A DNA stretch of 64,000 nucleotides from Campylobacter ornithocola (GCF_013201605.1 NZ_CP053848.1:1426001-1490000), one strand, 5' to 3'; counted from the stretch's first letter, positions 35,866-47,718 are shown. A program made the numbers and translations. Notes: generated from the sequence alone by a model not told the origin.

Positions 35866-36900
35866 ATGAAATTCTTAGCAGGTAGTAAAAAAGCTTTGCT
35901 TGTATTAGCAAGTTTAACTCTTTTGTCAAACACAAGCATACTAGCAAAAAGTTTTGAACCAGTTATTGTAATTCATGGTGGGACAAGTGGTTTAGGGCTT
36001 ACTAAAGAAGAGTTTGCTAAAAGAGAAAAAGTAATGAAGGAATCTTTAAAAGCAGGTCAAAGCATACTTGAAAAAGGTGGAAGTTCAGTTGATGCAGTAA
36101 TAGCTGCTATTAAAGTAATGGAAGATAGTCCTGAATTTAATGCTGGAAAAGGTGCTGTTTTTACCTCTGATGGTTATAATGAACTTGACGCATCTTTAAT
36201 GGATGGAAAAAATTTAAAAGCAGGTGCAATTGCTATGGCAAGGACAATAAAAAACCCTATAGAGGCAGCAAAACTTGTCATGGAAAAAACACCTCACACT
36301 TTAATAGCTGGCGAGGGTGCTGACAAACTAGCTAAAAATCATGGTCTAGAAATAGTAGGACAAAAATATTTCTTTACCGAACACAGATATAAACAACTTC
36401 AAGAAGCTAAAAAAAGCAAAGAAGTATTGCTAGATAGTGATAAAGCAAAAGCTCATCTTGGCGTGAGTACTGAGCCGTATTTAGGTACAGTAGGTGCGAT
36501 AGCTTTAGATAAAAATGGAAATTTAGCAGCAGGTACAAGTACAGGTGGTACTACAAATAAAATGACAGGTCGTATTGGAGATTCTCCTATTATAGGAGCA
36601 GGAAACTATGCAAATAATGATTCGGTAGCAGTATCTTGCACTGGAACAGGTGATATTTATATAAGAGTGGCCGCAGCACATGAAGTAGCATCTTTATATG
36701 AATACAAAAAACTTCCTATTCAAAAAGCTGCAGAAGAAACTATTAAGCAAGTTGCAGAACTTGGCGGAACAGGTGGAATTATCTCTATAGATAAAAATGG
36801 TAAAGTTGGCTATGCTTGGACTAAAGATAAATTAGGAATGTACCATGGAGAAGCAAGAATAGGAGAAGAGCCAAAAATATTTTGGCCGCTTGAGAAATAA
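35866..36900 (+). CDS. Periplasmic isoaspartyl peptidase/L-asparaginase (type III, Ntn hydrolase)
   Basis: The 344-residue protein has a signal peptide (about 1-28, ending SILAKS) and the complete fold of EcAIII/IaaA enzymes. The autoprocessing and catalytic threonine is Thr208 in PYLGTVGAIALD, followed by GTSTGGTTNKMTGRIGDSPIIGAG, which holds substrate-binding residues. Such enzymes self-cleave into two chains and split beta-aspartyl dipeptides or asparagine. Periplasmic location would let the cell free aspartate outside the inner membrane. It is unrelated to the type II asparaginase of other bacteria. Confidence 0.92.
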   Translation: MKFLAGSKKALLVLASLTLLSNTSILAKSFEPVIVIHGGTSGLGLTKEEFAKREKVMKESLKAGQSILEKGGSSVDAVIAAIKVMEDSPEFNAGKGAVFTSDGYNELDASLMDGKNLKAGAIAMARTIKNPIEAAKLVMEKTPHTLIAGEGADKLAKNHGLEIVGQKYFFTEHRYKQLQEAKKSKEVLLDSDKAKAHLGVSTEPYLGTVGAIALDKNGNLAAGTSTGGTTNKMTGRIGDSPIIGAGNYANNDSVAVSCTGTGDIYIRVAAAHEVASLYEYKKLPIQKAAEETIKQVAELGGTGGIISIDKNGKVGYAWTKDKLGMYHGEARIGEEPKIFWPLEK

Positions 36901-37323
36901 CTAGCGTATTTTAGTTTTTCTAACACCTCGAAGTTTAAAAATCTTCGAGGATCCACTTTCAAAAAATTTTTCATCTACTATTATATCTACATTTTGCATA
37001 GCCCAATTCAAATCAAATTTTTTTCCATGAATATTTGCAGAAGTAGAATAAAGCCAATTAAATTGTTTTAAAAAATCCTCGTGAGCACAATCTTTAACAA
37101 CACGTATAGCTTTAGAATTAGGATATAAAAAAGTAGTTTTTTTAGATTTTCTAATAGTATTTTTAAAGTGATTTGGTACTCTTGTAAGTTTTTTAAGCTC
37201 GCTAAATTTAGTTGTAGTAATCAAACAATCTTGATTTAAAGGTCTTTTTTTTAAAATATTAAGGGCTTTTAAATCTTTGCTTAAAAACCCTGCTGTTGTA
37301 TCAGTTTGAGCAAGATAAATCAT
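36901..37323 (-). CDS. Sua5/YciO/YrdC/YwlC domain protein
   Basis: The 140-residue protein matches the YrdC fold that in TsaC makes threonylcarbamoyl-AMP for tRNA t6A. It has [14 protein letters not shown] and the [10 protein letters not shown] stretch (STSAN motif). It is shorter than TsaC (about 190), so it may be a reduced form or a non-t6A relative. Its stop is directly after the asparaginase stop, and its ATG overlaps the carB stop. Confidence 0.8.
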   Translation of the reverse strand: MIYLAQTDTTAGFLSKDLKALNILKKRPLNQDCLITTTKFSELKKLTRVPNHFKNTIRKSKKTTFLYPNSKAIRVVKDCAHEDFLKQFNWLYSTSANIHGKKFDLNWAMQNVDIIVDEKFFESGSSKIFKLRGVRKTKIR

Positions 37324-40300
37324 GCTTTTAAGTATTCTTGCAAGCTCTTTACTTCAAGACATGATTTATTTTGTATGGCTTTAATGGCCTTTGCGCCCGC
37401 ATACGCTGCTCTTAAATTCGTAAAATATGGGGTTTTAAAGCGCAAAATATTTGCTCTAATTTTTTTAGTGTCACCTTTAAAACTATGTTCATCACTTGTA
37501 TTAATAGCAAGTTGAATTTGAGAATTTTTTAATTTATCCTCTACATTCGGTCGTCCTTCAGAAATTTTATGAACAAATTCACACTCTAAACCTGCTTCTT
37601 GTAAAATTTTATAAGTACCGCTTGTAGCAATGATTTTAAATCCTAGTTTAATATATTCACTAGCTAAATCCACTGCGTATTTTTTATCTTGTTCTCTTAG
37701 CGATAAAAATACATTTCCATTTTCTGGTAAGAAATTTGAAGAAGCAAGTTGGCTTTTTGCGTAAGAGTTTTCAAAGTCTTTACTTACACCCATAACTTCG
37801 CCGGTTGAGCGCATTTCAGGCCCAAGCTCAAGGTCACTTCCGCTAAGTTTAGCAAAAGGAAATACCACTGATTTTATGCTAATGTGTTTTGGTTTTTTAG
37901 CTCTTAAAATTCCATTTTTTTCCTCTACTACTTTAAAGGTATCATAAAATTTTAAGCTTTCTCTTAAATTTCCTTGCCACATCACGCGCGTTGCAACCTT
38001 AGCTAAAGGAATTCCTGTAGCTTTACTTACAAAAGGCACGGTTCTACTAGCTCTTGGATTTACTTCTATCATATAAAGTTTATTGTTATGGATAGCAAAT
38101 TGTATATTTAAAAGCCCAACTACACCTAAATTTAAAGCAATATCTTTTGTTTTTTGCTCAATCACTTCAAGCATAGCCTCATCAATATTTACAGCAGGTA
38201 AAGAACAAGCACTATCACCTGAGTGAATTCCTGCTTCTTCAATATGCTCCATAATACCAGCGACATATACTTCTTTTCCATCACTTATAGCATCTACATC
38301 AAGCTCAGTTGCATTATCTAAAAATTGATCAATTAATACCGGAGATTTATCACTTACATCCACTGCTTCTTGCATATAAAATCTAAGCTCATTCTCATCA
38401 TGCACCACGCGCATTGCACGACCACCTAAAACATAACTTGGTCTAACAAGCACGGGGTAACCTATTTCATTTGCTTTTACAATCGCTTCTTCTACACTTA
38501 CTGCTGTACCATTTTTAGGTTGATTTATACCCAAATCTTCAATAAATTTAGCAAATTTTTTTCTGTCTTCGGCTAAATCTATCACTCTCGCACTTGTTCC
38601 TATGATTTTTGCCCCAAAAGCACTAAGACGTTTAGCAAATTTGAGCGGGGTTTGTCCACCAAAATGTACTATCACTCCATCTGGTTTTTCTCTATCAATA
38701 ACCGCTCTTAAATGCTCAAAATCAATTGGCTCAAAGTATAAAATATCACTTGTATCATAATCAGTTGAAACCGTTTCTGGATTGCAATTATACATTATAG
38801 TTTTTACACCCATATCTTTTAGAGCAAAAGAAGCATGTACACAAGCATAATCAAATTCAATACCTTGCCCTATGCGATTTGGTCCACCACCTATAATCAT
38901 TACTTTTTTATCTTTTTTATCTTTGCCTTCTTTTATTTGAGTTAACTCACTTGTATTAATACTTGAATATAAATACGGGGTTAGTGCTTCAAATTCTCCT
39001 GCACAGGTATCTACTTCGCTATATTGAGCAATAATTTTATGTTTAATTCTTGCATAATAAATATCATTTTGGCTTAACTCAAGATTATCTTTTTGATTAA
39101 TCAAGCTAGCGATTTTTTTATCTGAAAAACCTAAGGTTTTAGCTTTTCTTAATAACTGCTTATTGCTTAAAATATCCATATCAATCTGTTCTTCAAAATT
39201 AACTATTTCTTTGATTTGATTTAAAAACCAAGGATCTATTTTGCAAAGCTCAAAAAGCTCTTGTGTGCTAAAACCTTCTCTAAAAGCTTGTGCTATATAA
39301 AGCAAACGTTTTTCATTAGCATGACGAATTTTTGCCAAAAGCTCATTTTTATCGCATTCTATAACATCAAAACCACTTAAACTTCTCTCAAGCGAGCAAA
39401 GTGCTTTTTGCAAGCTTTCTTTAAAGGTGCGCCCTATGGCCATAACCTCACCCACACTTTTCATAGCAGTACCAAGCTCGGTACTTGCATTTGGAAATTT
39501 TTCAAAAGTAAAACGAGGAATTTTGGTTACGATATAATCAATCACTGGTTCAAATGAAGCAGGAGTTCCTGTGATATCATTTTTAATCTCATCCAAACTA
39601 AACCCAACTGCTAAAAGCGTAGCTACTTTAGCTATAGGATAACCCGTTGCTTTACTAGCTAGAGCTGAAGATCTTGAAACACGAGGATTCATTTCAATAA
39701 CTATCATTCTACCATTAGTTGGATTAATAGCAAATTGCACATTTGACCCTCCTGTATCTACTCCGATTTCTCTTAAAATCGCAAAAGAAGCATTACGCAT
39801 TGCTTGATATTCTTTATCAGTAAGCGTTAAAGCAGGGGCTATGGTGATAGAATCGCCCGTATGAACCCCCATAGGATCAACATTTTCAATAGAGCAAACG
39901 ATAATACAATTATCATTTTTATCTCTAATGACTTCCATTTCGTATTCTTTCCAACCAAGCAAACTCTCTTCAATTAAAATTTCATGAATAGGACTTAGCG
40001 CTAAAGCGGTATTTGCAAGCTCTGCAAACTCATCCATATTATATACCACACCACTTCCTGCACCACCTAAAGTAAAAGAAGCTCTAATCATCAAAGGAAA
40101 ACCGATCTCATCAACAGCTTTTAAAGCCTCTTCGTAATTATATGCGTACATAGATTTTGGCAAATCCATACCAATTTTCTTCATACATTCTTTAAAAACT
40201 TGTCTATCTTCGCCTTTTTTTATCGCTTCAGGATTTGCACCTAAAAACTTTACGTCTCCAAGTTCGCCACTTTCGTAAACTTCCATAGCAACATTAAGTG

Positions 40301-40583
40301 CTACTTGACCACCCATAGTAGGTAAAACTGCGTCGATTTTTTCTTTTTTGATTATACTTAAAATACTTTCTTTGGTAATTGGCTCTATATAGGTCGCATC
40401 AGCAAATTCAGGATCTGTCATAATAGTAGCTGGATTTGAATTAATCAAAACCACTCTATATCCTAACTCTTTTAATGTTTTTGCTGCTTGAGTTCCTGAG
40501 TAATCAAACTCACAAGCTTGACCTATAACGATAGGTCCACTGCCTATTAATAATATATTTTTTATATCTGTTCTTTTTGGCAT
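37320..40583 (-). CDS. carB: Carbamoyl-phosphate synthase large subunit
   Basis: The 1087-residue enzyme makes carbamoyl phosphate for arginine and pyrimidines. It has two homologous halves, each with an N-terminal [19 protein letters not shown] motif (residues about 10-30 and 560-590) and an ATP-grasp domain, then a C-terminal MGS-like allosteric domain (about 945-1087). The small subunit gene is not in the window. It overlaps the YrdC-domain gene by four bases. Confidence 0.97.
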   Translation of the reverse strand: MPKRTDIKNILLIGSGPIVIGQACEFDYSGTQAAKTLKELGYRVVLINSNPATIMTDPEFADATYIEPITKESILSIIKKEKIDAVLPTMGGQVALNVAMEVYESGELGDVKFLGANPEAIKKGEDRQVFKECMKKIGMDLPKSMYAYNYEEALKAVDEIGFPLMIRASFTLGGAGSGVVYNMDEFAELANTALALSPIHEILIEESLLGWKEYEMEVIRDKNDNCIIVCSIENVDPMGVHTGDSITIAPALTLTDKEYQAMRNASFAILREIGVDTGGSNVQFAINPTNGRMIVIEMNPRVSRSSALASKATGYPIAKVATLLAVGFSLDEIKNDITGTPASFEPVIDYIVTKIPRFTFEKFPNASTELGTAMKSVGEVMAIGRTFKESLQKALCSLERSLSGFDVIECDKNELLAKIRHANEKRLLYIAQAFREGFSTQELFELCKIDPWFLNQIKEIVNFEEQIDMDILSNKQLLRKAKTLGFSDKKIASLINQKDNLELSQNDIYYARIKHKIIAQYSEVDTCAGEFEALTPYLYSSINTSELTQIKEGKDKKDKKVMIIGGGPNRIGQGIEFDYACVHASFALKDMGVKTIMYNCNPETVSTDYDTSDILYFEPIDFEHLRAVIDREKPDGVIVHFGGQTPLKFAKRLSAFGAKIIGTSARVIDLAEDRKKFAKFIEDLGINQPKNGTAVSVEEAIVKANEIGYPVLVRPSYVLGGRAMRVVHDENELRFYMQEAVDVSDKSPVLIDQFLDNATELDVDAISDGKEVYVAGIMEHIEEAGIHSGDSACSLPAVNIDEAMLEVIEQKTKDIALNLGVVGLLNIQFAIHNNKLYMIEVNPRASRTVPFVSKATGIPLAKVATRVMWQGNLRESLKFYDTFKVVEEKNGILRAKKPKHISIKSVVFPFAKLSGSDLELGPEMRSTGEVMGVSKDFENSYAKSQLASSNFLPENGNVFLSLREQDKKYAVDLASEYIKLGFKIIATSGTYKILQEAGLECEFVHKISEGRPNVEDKLKNSQIQLAINTSDEHSFKGDTKKIRANILRFKTPYFTNLRAAYAGAKAIKAIQNKSCLEVKSLQEYLKA

Positions 40584-40669
40584 ATATTTTCCTAAGCTGA
40601 ATTTTTAACCAAATTATAACAAAGATTAGTTTTTTAAAAGTTGAAATTTTAAAAATAAATAAGTAAAAA

Positions 40670-41410
40670 TTAGTTTTCTACCATATAAAAATAACTTGGT
40701 ACTTTCATTTTAGTATAAGGTTTAACATAAGCATTTTGATAAGCACCTTCTTCCTCTATTTTAAAAATTTCTCCTACAGGAATTCCTGAAAAGAAAATTT
40801 CATCTAAACCGCTTGTATAAACTTTATCACCCATTTTAAGCTCAAGCCATTTAGGGATATATTTAACTAACACATAATCATTTCTACCATGAGCTATACC
40901 TGGTGCTTGCTCTTTGCCTATATATACAGAAAAAATACACTCCTCATCACCTTGCAAAAGACCCAAGGCTCTACCATTTTTTTCTATCACTATACCTGCT
41001 GTATAACCATTATAAATCAAGCCTTTGATTTTTCCTTTATAATCAACATCGAGCCAAACTTTATGATAATCACTAATTTGTGCATAAGAAGTTGCTTTTA
41101 CTAAACTAACATTAGGATAATAAAAACTTGAATTTTTATCACTTAAAATATTATTTAGCTCATTAGCAAAGTTTTTCATATAGATATTGTTTTTTTCAAG
41201 CTCAGCATTTCTTTCTCTTAAAATTCTAATTTCTTGAGCTTGATCAAAATGTTCATTAAATTTATTTTTTAAGATATTAATACTTTGAGAAAATTGATTA
41301 ACAATAGCAATATTTAAATCTAAAACATTTCGTTTTATTACATCTCCATAATAAAACGAAATAAATACTAAAAAAGATAATATTAAAACGCTAAGAATTT
41401 TACTCTTCAT
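40670..41410 (-). CDS. mreC: Cell-shape protein MreC
   Basis: The 246-residue protein has one N-terminal membrane helix (about 5-22), a coiled coil (about 50-90, with [16 protein letters not shown]) and a periplasmic beta domain with the [11 protein letters not shown] motif. MreC links cytoplasmic MreB filaments to the wall-building machinery. It overlaps mreB by 11 bases. No mreD is present next to it. Confidence 0.94.
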   Translation of the reverse strand: MKSKILSVLILSFLVFISFYYGDVIKRNVLDLNIAIVNQFSQSINILKNKFNEHFDQAQEIRILRERNAELEKNNIYMKNFANELNNILSDKNSSFYYPNVSLVKATSYAQISDYHKVWLDVDYKGKIKGLIYNGYTAGIVIEKNGRALGLLQGDEECIFSVYIGKEQAPGIAHGRNDYVLVKYIPKWLELKMGDKVYTSGLDEIFFSGIPVGEIFKIEEEGAYQNAYVKPYTKMKVPSYFYMVEN

Positions 41411-42437
41411 TCGTTAGTTGGTGCAATAATGAAATTTCTTCTAAAGCTTTACCCGTACCTTTTGCAACTGCTAAAAGTGGCTCATCAGCTACATATACTG
41501 GAAGTTTTACAATTTCAGATAAATATTTATCAAGCCCACGTATTAAAGCTCCACCCCCTGTTAAAACAACACCATTTTCAACAATATCTGCTGCAAGATC
41601 AGGTGGCATCATCTCAAGGACAATTTTTAATGCATCAGCAATTTCTTTTAAATGCTCACGCATTGCCTCTCTTACATCTTCGCTTGTTAACTCTATTCTA
41701 TTTAACAATCCTGTTACTTGATCACGCCCTTTAACCACCATAGAAAGTTCTTTTGGGAGCTGAACTGCTGAACCTATCGCGATTTTAATTTCCTCTCCTG
41801 TTCTTTCACCTATAACAAGATTATATTTCTCTTTCACATAATTTACTATACTAGTATCAAGCTTATCGCCTGCTGTACGGATAGATTTTGAAATAACAAG
41901 CCCTCCCAAAGAGGTAACACCAATTTCAGTCGTACCACCACCAATATCTACGACTAAACTTCCTTGAGGTTCTCTAATTGGCAAATTTGCACCAATAGCA
42001 GCTGCCATAGGCTCTTCTATCAAAAACACCTCCCTAGCACCTGCACTTAAGGCACTTTCTCTAACCGCTTTTCTTTCAACCTGAGTTAAACCATAAGGTA
42101 CTGAAATGATAATTCTAGGTCTTAAAAAAGATTTTCTCCTATGAGTTTTTTCTATAAAATAACGGATCATTTTTTCAGTCATATCAAAATCAGCAATCAC
42201 GCCATCTTTCATAGGACGGATTGCTTCAATATTACCAGGGGTTTTTCCTACCATTTCTTTAGCTTCTTTCCCAACAGCTAAAATTTTAACCCTGCCATAT
42301 CTTTCACGTTCTACTGCAACAACCGATGGTTCATCAATAACTATGCCTTTATCTTTTACCAAAACCAAAGTATTTGCAGTACCTAAGTCAATCCCCATAT
42401 CACTTGAAAAAAATCCAATTATTTGATCTAAAATCAT
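41400..42437 (-). CDS. mreB: Rod-shape actin homologue MreB
   Basis: The 345-residue actin-like ATPase forms membrane filaments that guide cell-wall growth. It shows DLGTANTLV (phosphate-1), the [13 protein letters not shown] phosphate-2 motif and [12 protein letters not shown] (adenosine motif). It is two bases downstream of clpX and precedes mreC. A RodZ-like partner is encoded at 57106-57984. Confidence 0.97.
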   Translation of the reverse strand: MILDQIIGFFSSDMGIDLGTANTLVLVKDKGIVIDEPSVVAVERERYGRVKILAVGKEAKEMVGKTPGNIEAIRPMKDGVIADFDMTEKMIRYFIEKTHRRKSFLRPRIIISVPYGLTQVERKAVRESALSAGAREVFLIEEPMAAAIGANLPIREPQGSLVVDIGGGTTEIGVTSLGGLVISKSIRTAGDKLDTSIVNYVKEKYNLVIGERTGEEIKIAIGSAVQLPKELSMVVKGRDQVTGLLNRIELTSEDVREAMREHLKEIADALKIVLEMMPPDLAADIVENGVVLTGGGALIRGLDKYLSEIVKLPVYVADEPLLAVAKGTGKALEEISLLHQLTNEE

Positions 42438-42439
42438 TC

Positions 42440-43669
42440 TCAGCCTTTAACTTTTTTATTTTTTATAAATAAAGGTTTTGCACCTTCTTTAATTACTTCT
42501 TTGGTAATTACTATGCTATATCCGTTGTATTCTGGCAAATCAAACATCAAATCTACCATCATTTCTTCAATAATACTTCTTAAACCTCTTGCTCCTGTTT
42601 TACGTTCTAATGAAAGCTTAGCAATTTCTCTTAGCGCTTCATCTTCAAATTTTAATTCTACATTATCAATAGCAAAAAGCTTTTGGTATTGCTTAATAAT
42701 AGCATTTTTTGGTTCTGTTAAAATACGCACCATACTTTCTTCATCAAGCTCTTCAAGTGAAGCCAACACATGTAATCTTCCTATAAGCTCAGGAATAAGT
42801 CCAAAATGTACTAAATCATCAGGTTCTAGTCTTTGAAGCAAGGCTTCTTTTTCATCTTTTTTATCATCAGTAAAAAAGCCCATGACATTATCACCCAATT
42901 TTCTTTTAATAATATCACTAATACCATCAAAAGCTCCACCGCACACAAACAAAATATTAGTTGTATCTATTTGTATAAAATCTTGATTTGGGTGTTTTCT
43001 ACCACCTTTTGGTGGGATATTTACCAAAGATCCTTCGATGATTTTAAGCAAAGCTTGTTGTACACCTTCACCACTTACATCTCTTGTAATAGAACGATTT
43101 TCGCCCATTCTTGCAATCTTATCTATCTCATCAATAAAAATAATCCCTTTCTGAGCTCTTTGCACATCTCCATCAGCAGCTTGCAAAAGACGAGTGAGAA
43201 TATTTTCAACATCTTCACCCACATAACCAGCCTCTGTCAAAGAAGTCGCATCACAAATGGCAATAGGCACATCTAAAAATCTCGCTAAAGTTTGTGCTAA
43301 TAAAGTTTTTCCGCTTCCTGTTGGGCCTACTAATAAAATATTAGATTTAGCTAACTCCGTATCATCATCTTCTAGGTTTGATCTAAAAAGTCTTTTATAG
43401 TGATTATAAACACCCACGCTAAAGATTTTTTTAGCTCTATCTTGCCCAATGACATATTTATCTAAATATGCTTTTAATTCTTTAGGAGTAATATCTTTAA
43501 AATTTTCTTTATCAACTTCTTTATTTTTTAACTCTTTTTCCTCTCCAAAGAAAATATTACAAGCACTTTCAGCGCAATATTCGCATATAAAAGCGTTATT
43601 ATAATCATTTACTAAAATTCTTCTTTCACTTGTTTCTATTTCATTACAAAAACTACATCTTTTAACCAT
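42440..43669 (-). CDS. clpX: ATP-dependent protease ATPase subunit ClpX
   Basis: The 409-residue AAA+ unfoldase feeds tagged proteins to ClpP. An N-terminal zinc finger (CSFCNE...CEYC) is followed by the AAA domain with Walker A GPTGSGKT, Walker [14 protein letters not shown] and the substrate pore loop AGYVGEDVE. It overlaps lpxA by eight bases. Confidence 0.97.
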   Translation of the reverse strand: MVKRCSFCNEIETSERRILVNDYNNAFICEYCAESACNIFFGEEKELKNKEVDKENFKDITPKELKAYLDKYVIGQDRAKKIFSVGVYNHYKRLFRSNLEDDDTELAKSNILLVGPTGSGKTLLAQTLARFLDVPIAICDATSLTEAGYVGEDVENILTRLLQAADGDVQRAQKGIIFIDEIDKIARMGENRSITRDVSGEGVQQALLKIIEGSLVNIPPKGGRKHPNQDFIQIDTTNILFVCGGAFDGISDIIKRKLGDNVMGFFTDDKKDEKEALLQRLEPDDLVHFGLIPELIGRLHVLASLEELDEESMVRILTEPKNAIIKQYQKLFAIDNVELKFEDEALREIAKLSLERKTGARGLRSIIEEMMVDLMFDLPEYNGYSIVITKEVIKEGAKPLFIKNKKVKG

Positions 43670-44453
43670 GATTTTTTTCCTTATATATAGGAATCCCTCT
43701 TTTTGTTTCCAAAATAAAATTACACATTTTTTTCACATTTTCGCTAGAAGTACTTTCCAATAAACTTAAAGCATTATCTTTTAAATTTCCTTGTCTGAAT
43801 AAAAATTTAAAAGCCCTACTTAAAACATCTACTTCTTCTTTATCAAAACGTCTTCTAATACCTACCAAATTTAAGCTTCTAATACTTGCACGATTACCTT
43901 CAGCTAAGCAAAATGGCACTACATCTTGAGAAAGCGCGCTAGCACCTGCTATCATGCACCCTTCACCCACTTTTACAAATTGATGTATCGGAGTAAGTCC
44001 GCCCACTACGGTATAATCCCCAAGTTCTACATGACCTGCTAAAGTAGCATTGTTTGCTAAGATAATATGATCTCCTAAAGTACAATCATGTGCAATATGA
44101 GAATAAGCCATGATAAAAGCATTATCGCCTATTCTTGTAAAACCATCACCCTTAGCCGTACCTGAATTAATAGTAACAAATTCCCTAATAACAGCATTTT
44201 TCCCTATAATAACACCTGAGTCTATCTCATCTTTATAAGATATATCTTGTGGAATATCTCCAACTATGGCATAAGAAAATACCTTTGAATTTTTACCTAT
44301 AGTTACATTGGGTAAAATTCTTGCACCTTGTTTGATGATAGTATTTGCACCTATATTGGTATTTTTTCCAACATAAGCATAAGCTTCCACTACAACATTA
44401 TCTGCTATAATAGCTCCATCTTCTATGACAGCACTTGGATGAATTTTACTCAT
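43662..44453 (-). CDS. lpxA: UDP-N-acetylglucosamine acyltransferase
   Basis: The 263-residue trimeric left-handed beta-helix protein performs the first acylation of lipid A synthesis. Hexapeptide repeats run through residues 1-190, with the catalytic histidine in [15 protein letters not shown] and the [16 protein letters not shown] stretch. It is directly downstream of fabZ (one shared base), the common fabZ-lpxA pairing. Confidence 0.97.
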   Translation of the reverse strand: MSKIHPSAVIEDGAIIADNVVVEAYAYVGKNTNIGANTIIKQGARILPNVTIGKNSKVFSYAIVGDIPQDISYKDEIDSGVIIGKNAVIREFVTINSGTAKGDGFTRIGDNAFIMAYSHIAHDCTLGDHIILANNATLAGHVELGDYTVVGGLTPIHQFVKVGEGCMIAGASALSQDVVPFCLAEGNRASIRSLNLVGIRRRFDKEEVDVLSRAFKFLFRQGNLKDNALSLLESTSSENVKKMCNFILETKRGIPIYKEKNHG

Positions 44454-44893
44454 TATTTATCTACTATCATAGCTTTAAGTTCTGCTTCTGCAACCAATTG
44501 TCCATCTACAAAAGCTTTTCCTTGAAAAATCCACATATTTCCACGATTTTTCACCACACTCATTTCATAATCAAGTCTATCACCTGGACGCACAGGATTT
44601 CTAAATTTAGCATTATCAATGCCTGTAAAATACACCACCTTAGTACTTGGATCTACTTTATCATCCATACTTTCAAATGCTAAAACTCCTCCAGTTTGAG
44701 CCATACCTTCTAAAATTAATACCCCTGGATAAATTGGATGATCTGGAAAATGCCCCATAAAAACATGGTCGCTTATGCTAATATTTTTATAACCTCTAAC
44801 AACTTCTTTGTTTTTCAATTCTACGATTTTATCTACAAGCAAAAATGGATACCTATGCGGTAAAATTTTTTGAATTTGCATTACATCTATCAT
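44453..44893 (-). CDS. fabZ: 3-hydroxyacyl-ACP dehydratase FabZ
   Basis: The 146-residue hotdog-fold enzyme removes water in the fatty acid elongation cycle. The catalytic histidine lies in [20 protein letters not shown], and [10 protein letters not shown] is the usual N-terminal motif. It is the first gene of the fabZ-lpxA-clpX-mreB-mreC run. Confidence 0.97.
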   Translation of the reverse strand: MIDVMQIQKILPHRYPFLLVDKIVELKNKEVVRGYKNISISDHVFMGHFPDHPIYPGVLILEGMAQTGGVLAFESMDDKVDPSTKVVYFTGIDNAKFRNPVRPGDRLDYEMSVVKNRGNMWIFQGKAFVDGQLVAEAELKAMIVDK

Positions 44894-44961
44894 AAATTTA
44901 GCCTTAAAATATATTCAAAATTTAGATTTTACAAAAAAAATATTAATAAATTAATTAAGTC

Positions 44962-46035
44962 TTATAACTTCACAATCTTTTCTTTATTATCAAAATAAAT
45001 TTCACTTTTTGCCATAAATTCATAAGCACCTTTAACGATATTTTCAACAATAATCACTGGTGAAAGATCATAAGCACCAAAATGCTTTTGTCTTATTTTA
45101 ATTTCTTGTTCTATTTTTAAAGGATTTTGTAAAAAATCTTCAAAATTTTTAAATCGCATTTTACATAAGCTATTAAAATAATCAAAACTCCATAAATTAA
45201 TCTCATCCTTTGCACTTTTATAACGCTTTAAGCCCTCATCTGAAATGCTAAATTTAGTGTAAGAATTTTTAAAATGTGAATAAAATAGAACATGAGTTTT
45301 TATGGCTTGTTTATTTTGTTTTATCAAAGCTCTTAACAAGCGATAATTTAAAAATTTCTTTCTTTGAATTTCAAATTTAACGCCCTTTTTTTCTAAATTT
45401 TTTACTTGATTATAGAATTTGATTTTTTCTTCTATGCTTGAAGGCAATATTTGCTTATTGATAGGACTCATAAGCTCATCTATAAAAGCTTTTTGACCTT
45501 TTTGTTTGGAAAGTGCATAAATACATCCGCAATAATTTTGATGATAAAGCATATCTTGCTTAGCTAGAGCAAATTGTCTTTGCGTACCTCCATTTTTCCT
45601 AAAATCAGGTGCTAAAAACTCTACACCAAATTTATCACATTCTTTTTGCAATGCTAATTTTAATTGTTCTAAATCTTTTTTAGGAGAAGTTAAAAGGGTT
45701 GTTGTGAGTTTTTTTTCTCCTATTTTTTTGGCAAATTTGACACTTTTTTGCATTCTAAAATCAAAACAAATTTGACATCTTGCACCTTTTTCAGGCTCAT
45801 ATTCATAACCCTTTACATTCTCAAGCCATTTTTCATACTCATATTCACCTTTATAAAGTTTAATACCTAATTTATCACAACTACGTTTAACATCTAAAAA
45901 TCTAAGTTCATGCTCACTATATGGATGAATATTTGGATCATAAAAATACCCGATGATTTTCTCATCAGGATAAGTCTTGCTTAATTCTTGTATAAAATAA
46001 TGACTATCCACACTACAGCAAATATGCACTAGCAT
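44962..46035 (-). CDS. Epoxyqueuosine reductase QueH
   Basis: The 357-residue protein matches QueH (formerly DUF208), a non-cobalamin enzyme for the last step of queuosine synthesis in tRNA. Metal-binding cysteines are visible in VHICCSVDSHYF (adjacent pair), CQICFDFRM and YCGCIYAL. The C-terminal 150 residues extend past the core domain. queD and queE are at 61045-62375. It overlaps the bcp end by seven bases. Confidence 0.88.
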   Translation of the reverse strand: MLVHICCSVDSHYFIQELSKTYPDEKIIGYFYDPNIHPYSEHELRFLDVKRSCDKLGIKLYKGEYEYEKWLENVKGYEYEPEKGARCQICFDFRMQKSVKFAKKIGEKKLTTTLLTSPKKDLEQLKLALQKECDKFGVEFLAPDFRKNGGTQRQFALAKQDMLYHQNYCGCIYALSKQKGQKAFIDELMSPINKQILPSSIEEKIKFYNQVKNLEKKGVKFEIQRKKFLNYRLLRALIKQNKQAIKTHVLFYSHFKNSYTKFSISDEGLKRYKSAKDEINLWSFDYFNSLCKMRFKNFEDFLQNPLKIEQEIKIRQKHFGAYDLSPVIIVENIVKGAYEFMAKSEIYFDNKEKIVKL

Positions 46036-46490
46036 AATTCTTTTAACACCTTAAAAGCATGATCTTTAGCTTTTACATTTTTATAAATTTTTATGATATA
46101 TCCTTCCTCGTCAATCACAAAAGTAGATCTTACAAGTCCTTCATACTCTTTACCATAATTTTTCTTTAACCCCCAAGCACCATAGAGTTTGCAAATTTCT
46201 TTTTCGCTATCGCTTAATAAAGTGTGCTTTAAGTCATATTTTTTTATGAAATTTTCATGCGATTTCACACTATCTGGACTAATACCTATAATCACAGCAT
46301 TTTGCCCTAAAAAATCTTCATAATTTTGACTAAATTCACAAGCTTGTGTAGTGCAACCTGGGGTGTTATCTTTTGGATAAAAATACAAAATAATTTTTTT
46401 ACCCAAAAAATCACTTAAAGAAATTTTAACTCCATCTTGATTTAAAAGTTCAAAAACAGGGGCTTTATCGCCAACTTGTAATTCTTTCAT
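46029..46490 (-). CDS. bcp: Bcp-type thiol peroxidase (peroxiredoxin)
   Basis: The 153-residue peroxiredoxin of the Bcp/PrxQ group reduces peroxides. The peroxidatic cysteine is in YPKDNTPGCTTQACEFS, and a second cysteine five residues later is the usual PrxQ resolving residue. It is likely reduced by thioredoxin (trxA, trxB at 52078-53448). It overlaps the tautomerase gene by four bases. Confidence 0.94.
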   Translation of the reverse strand: MKELQVGDKAPVFELLNQDGVKISLSDFLGKKIILYFYPKDNTPGCTTQACEFSQNYEDFLGQNAVIIGISPDSVKSHENFIKKYDLKHTLLSDSEKEICKLYGAWGLKKNYGKEYEGLVRSTFVIDEEGYIIKIYKNVKAKDHAFKVLKELC

Positions 46491-46693
46491 TTATTACCTT
46501 TCATTCTTAATTTTTCCACACTGTCACCGCCAAAAGCAATATTATATGGTTCAATATCTTCTAGTATTATGACTATATTTTGCTTTGGTTTATTATATTT
46601 TGTATGTAAAAGCTCTGTAATATCTGCTACTAGTTCTTCTTTTTGTGCTTTGCTAAATTCTGGTTTAGCAAGTTTTATATTTATAATAGGCAT
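46487..46693 (-). CDS. 4-oxalocrotonate tautomerase family protein
   Basis: The 68-residue protein has the catalytic Pro2 directly after Met (MPIINIKLAKPEFSK), exposed once Met is removed, and the general fold length of small tautomerases. Substrate is unknown in Campylobacter, which lacks the catechol pathway, so a xenobiotic or side role is likely. It is first in the tautomerase-bcp-queH run. Confidence 0.88.
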   Translation of the reverse strand: MPIINIKLAKPEFSKAQKEELVADITELLHTKYNKPKQNIVIILEDIEPYNIAFGGDSVEKLRMKGNK

Positions 46694-46758
46694 TGTTTTT
46701 CCTTGTTTTAAAATAAAGAATTTTACTATATTCTAATCAATTATTAGTATATTTTTGA

Positions 46759-46764
46759 TAAAAT
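46759..46764 (+). promoter_or_regulatory. Possible -10 box for ilvE
   Basis: TAAAAT (five of six bases of TATAAT) ends 28 bases before the ilvE ATG; transcription would begin near 46771. Confidence 0.35.
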
Positions 46765-46792
46765 TAGTTTTATTTTCAATAAAGGCTTACTT

Positions 46793-47707
46793 ATGATTAG
46801 GGCAAAAAAAATTTGGATGGATGGAAAAATCATCAATTTTGATGATGCAAAAATTCATGTTTTAACACATTCATTGCATTATGCAAATGCGGTTTTTGAA
46901 GGAACAAGAGCTTATAAAACACAAAATGGTTTAGCAATTTTTAGATTAAAAGAACACACCAAAAGACTTTTAGAGTCTGCAAAAATCACTTTAATCAACT
47001 CTCCTTTTTCTCAAGAAGAACTTGAAAATGCACAAATTGAGCTCTTAAAAGCAAATGATTTTCAAAATAACACCTATTTACGACCTTTAATTTTTTTGGG
47101 TGATGGCACTATGGGAGTTTATCATGCTAAAGCTCCTGTTAGAGTAGCTATTGCTGCTTGGGAATGGGGTGCATATTTGGGCGAAGAAGGCTTAGAAAAA
47201 GGCATTAAAGTTAAGATTTCTTCTTTTGCTAGAAATAGCGTAAAATCTAGTCTAGATAAAGCGAAAGCAAGTGCAAATTACTTAAATTCTCAAATGGCTA
47301 AATATGAAGCTATAGAAGCAGGATATGAAGAAGCTTTAATGCTTGACGAAGAAGGTTTTGTAGCAGAAGGAACAGGCGAGTGCTTTTTTATGGTTAAAGA
47401 TGGAAAATTAATCACCCCGCCAAATGATTTTTCATTAAAAAGCATCACTCAAGATACTGTTTTAAAAATTGCACATGATTTGGGCATAAGTGTGGTGCGT
47501 CAAAGAATTTCAAGAGATGAAGTTTATGTGGCTGATGAGGCATTTTTCACAGGAACTGCAGCAGAAATAACACCAATTAATAACATAGATGCGAGAATCA
47601 TAGGAAATGGAAAAAGAGGTGAGCTAACAACAAAGCTCCAAAATGCGTATTTTGATATAGTTTATGGACGCAATGAAAAATACGCTTCAATGCTAACTTA
47701 TATTTAA
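46793..47707 (+). CDS. ilvE: Branched-chain amino acid aminotransferase
   Basis: The 304-residue fold type IV PLP enzyme makes valine, leucine and isoleucine from their keto acids. It shows HYANAVFEGTRAY near the start, the PLP lysine in SSLDKAKASANYLNS, LDEEGFVAEGTGEC and DEAFFTGTAAEITPI. It starts a plus-strand group with the SPFH gene 11 bases later. Confidence 0.96.
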   Translation: MIRAKKIWMDGKIINFDDAKIHVLTHSLHYANAVFEGTRAYKTQNGLAIFRLKEHTKRLLESAKITLINSPFSQEELENAQIELLKANDFQNNTYLRPLIFLGDGTMGVYHAKAPVRVAIAAWEWGAYLGEEGLEKGIKVKISSFARNSVKSSLDKAKASANYLNSQMAKYEAIEAGYEEALMLDEEGFVAEGTGECFFMVKDGKLITPPNDFSLKSITQDTVLKIAHDLGISVVRQRISRDEVYVADEAFFTGTAAEITPINNIDARIIGNGKRGELTTKLQNAYFDIVYGRNEKYASMLTYI

Positions 47708-47718
47708 AAAGGAAATAA

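Noticed and set aside
36926..36950. Strong hairpin CCTCGAAG...CTTCGAGG near the end of the YrdC-domain gene
   Set aside because: It lies inside the coding sequence and no T-run follows on either strand, so I do not call it a terminator.
41429..41734. Leucine/histidine-rich frame opposite mreB
   Set aside because: Low-complexity composition is typical of an antisense frame of a conserved gene; mreB explains the region.
42833..43276. Long open frame opposite clpX
   Set aside because: No start signal or family features; the sense strand encodes intact ClpX motifs.
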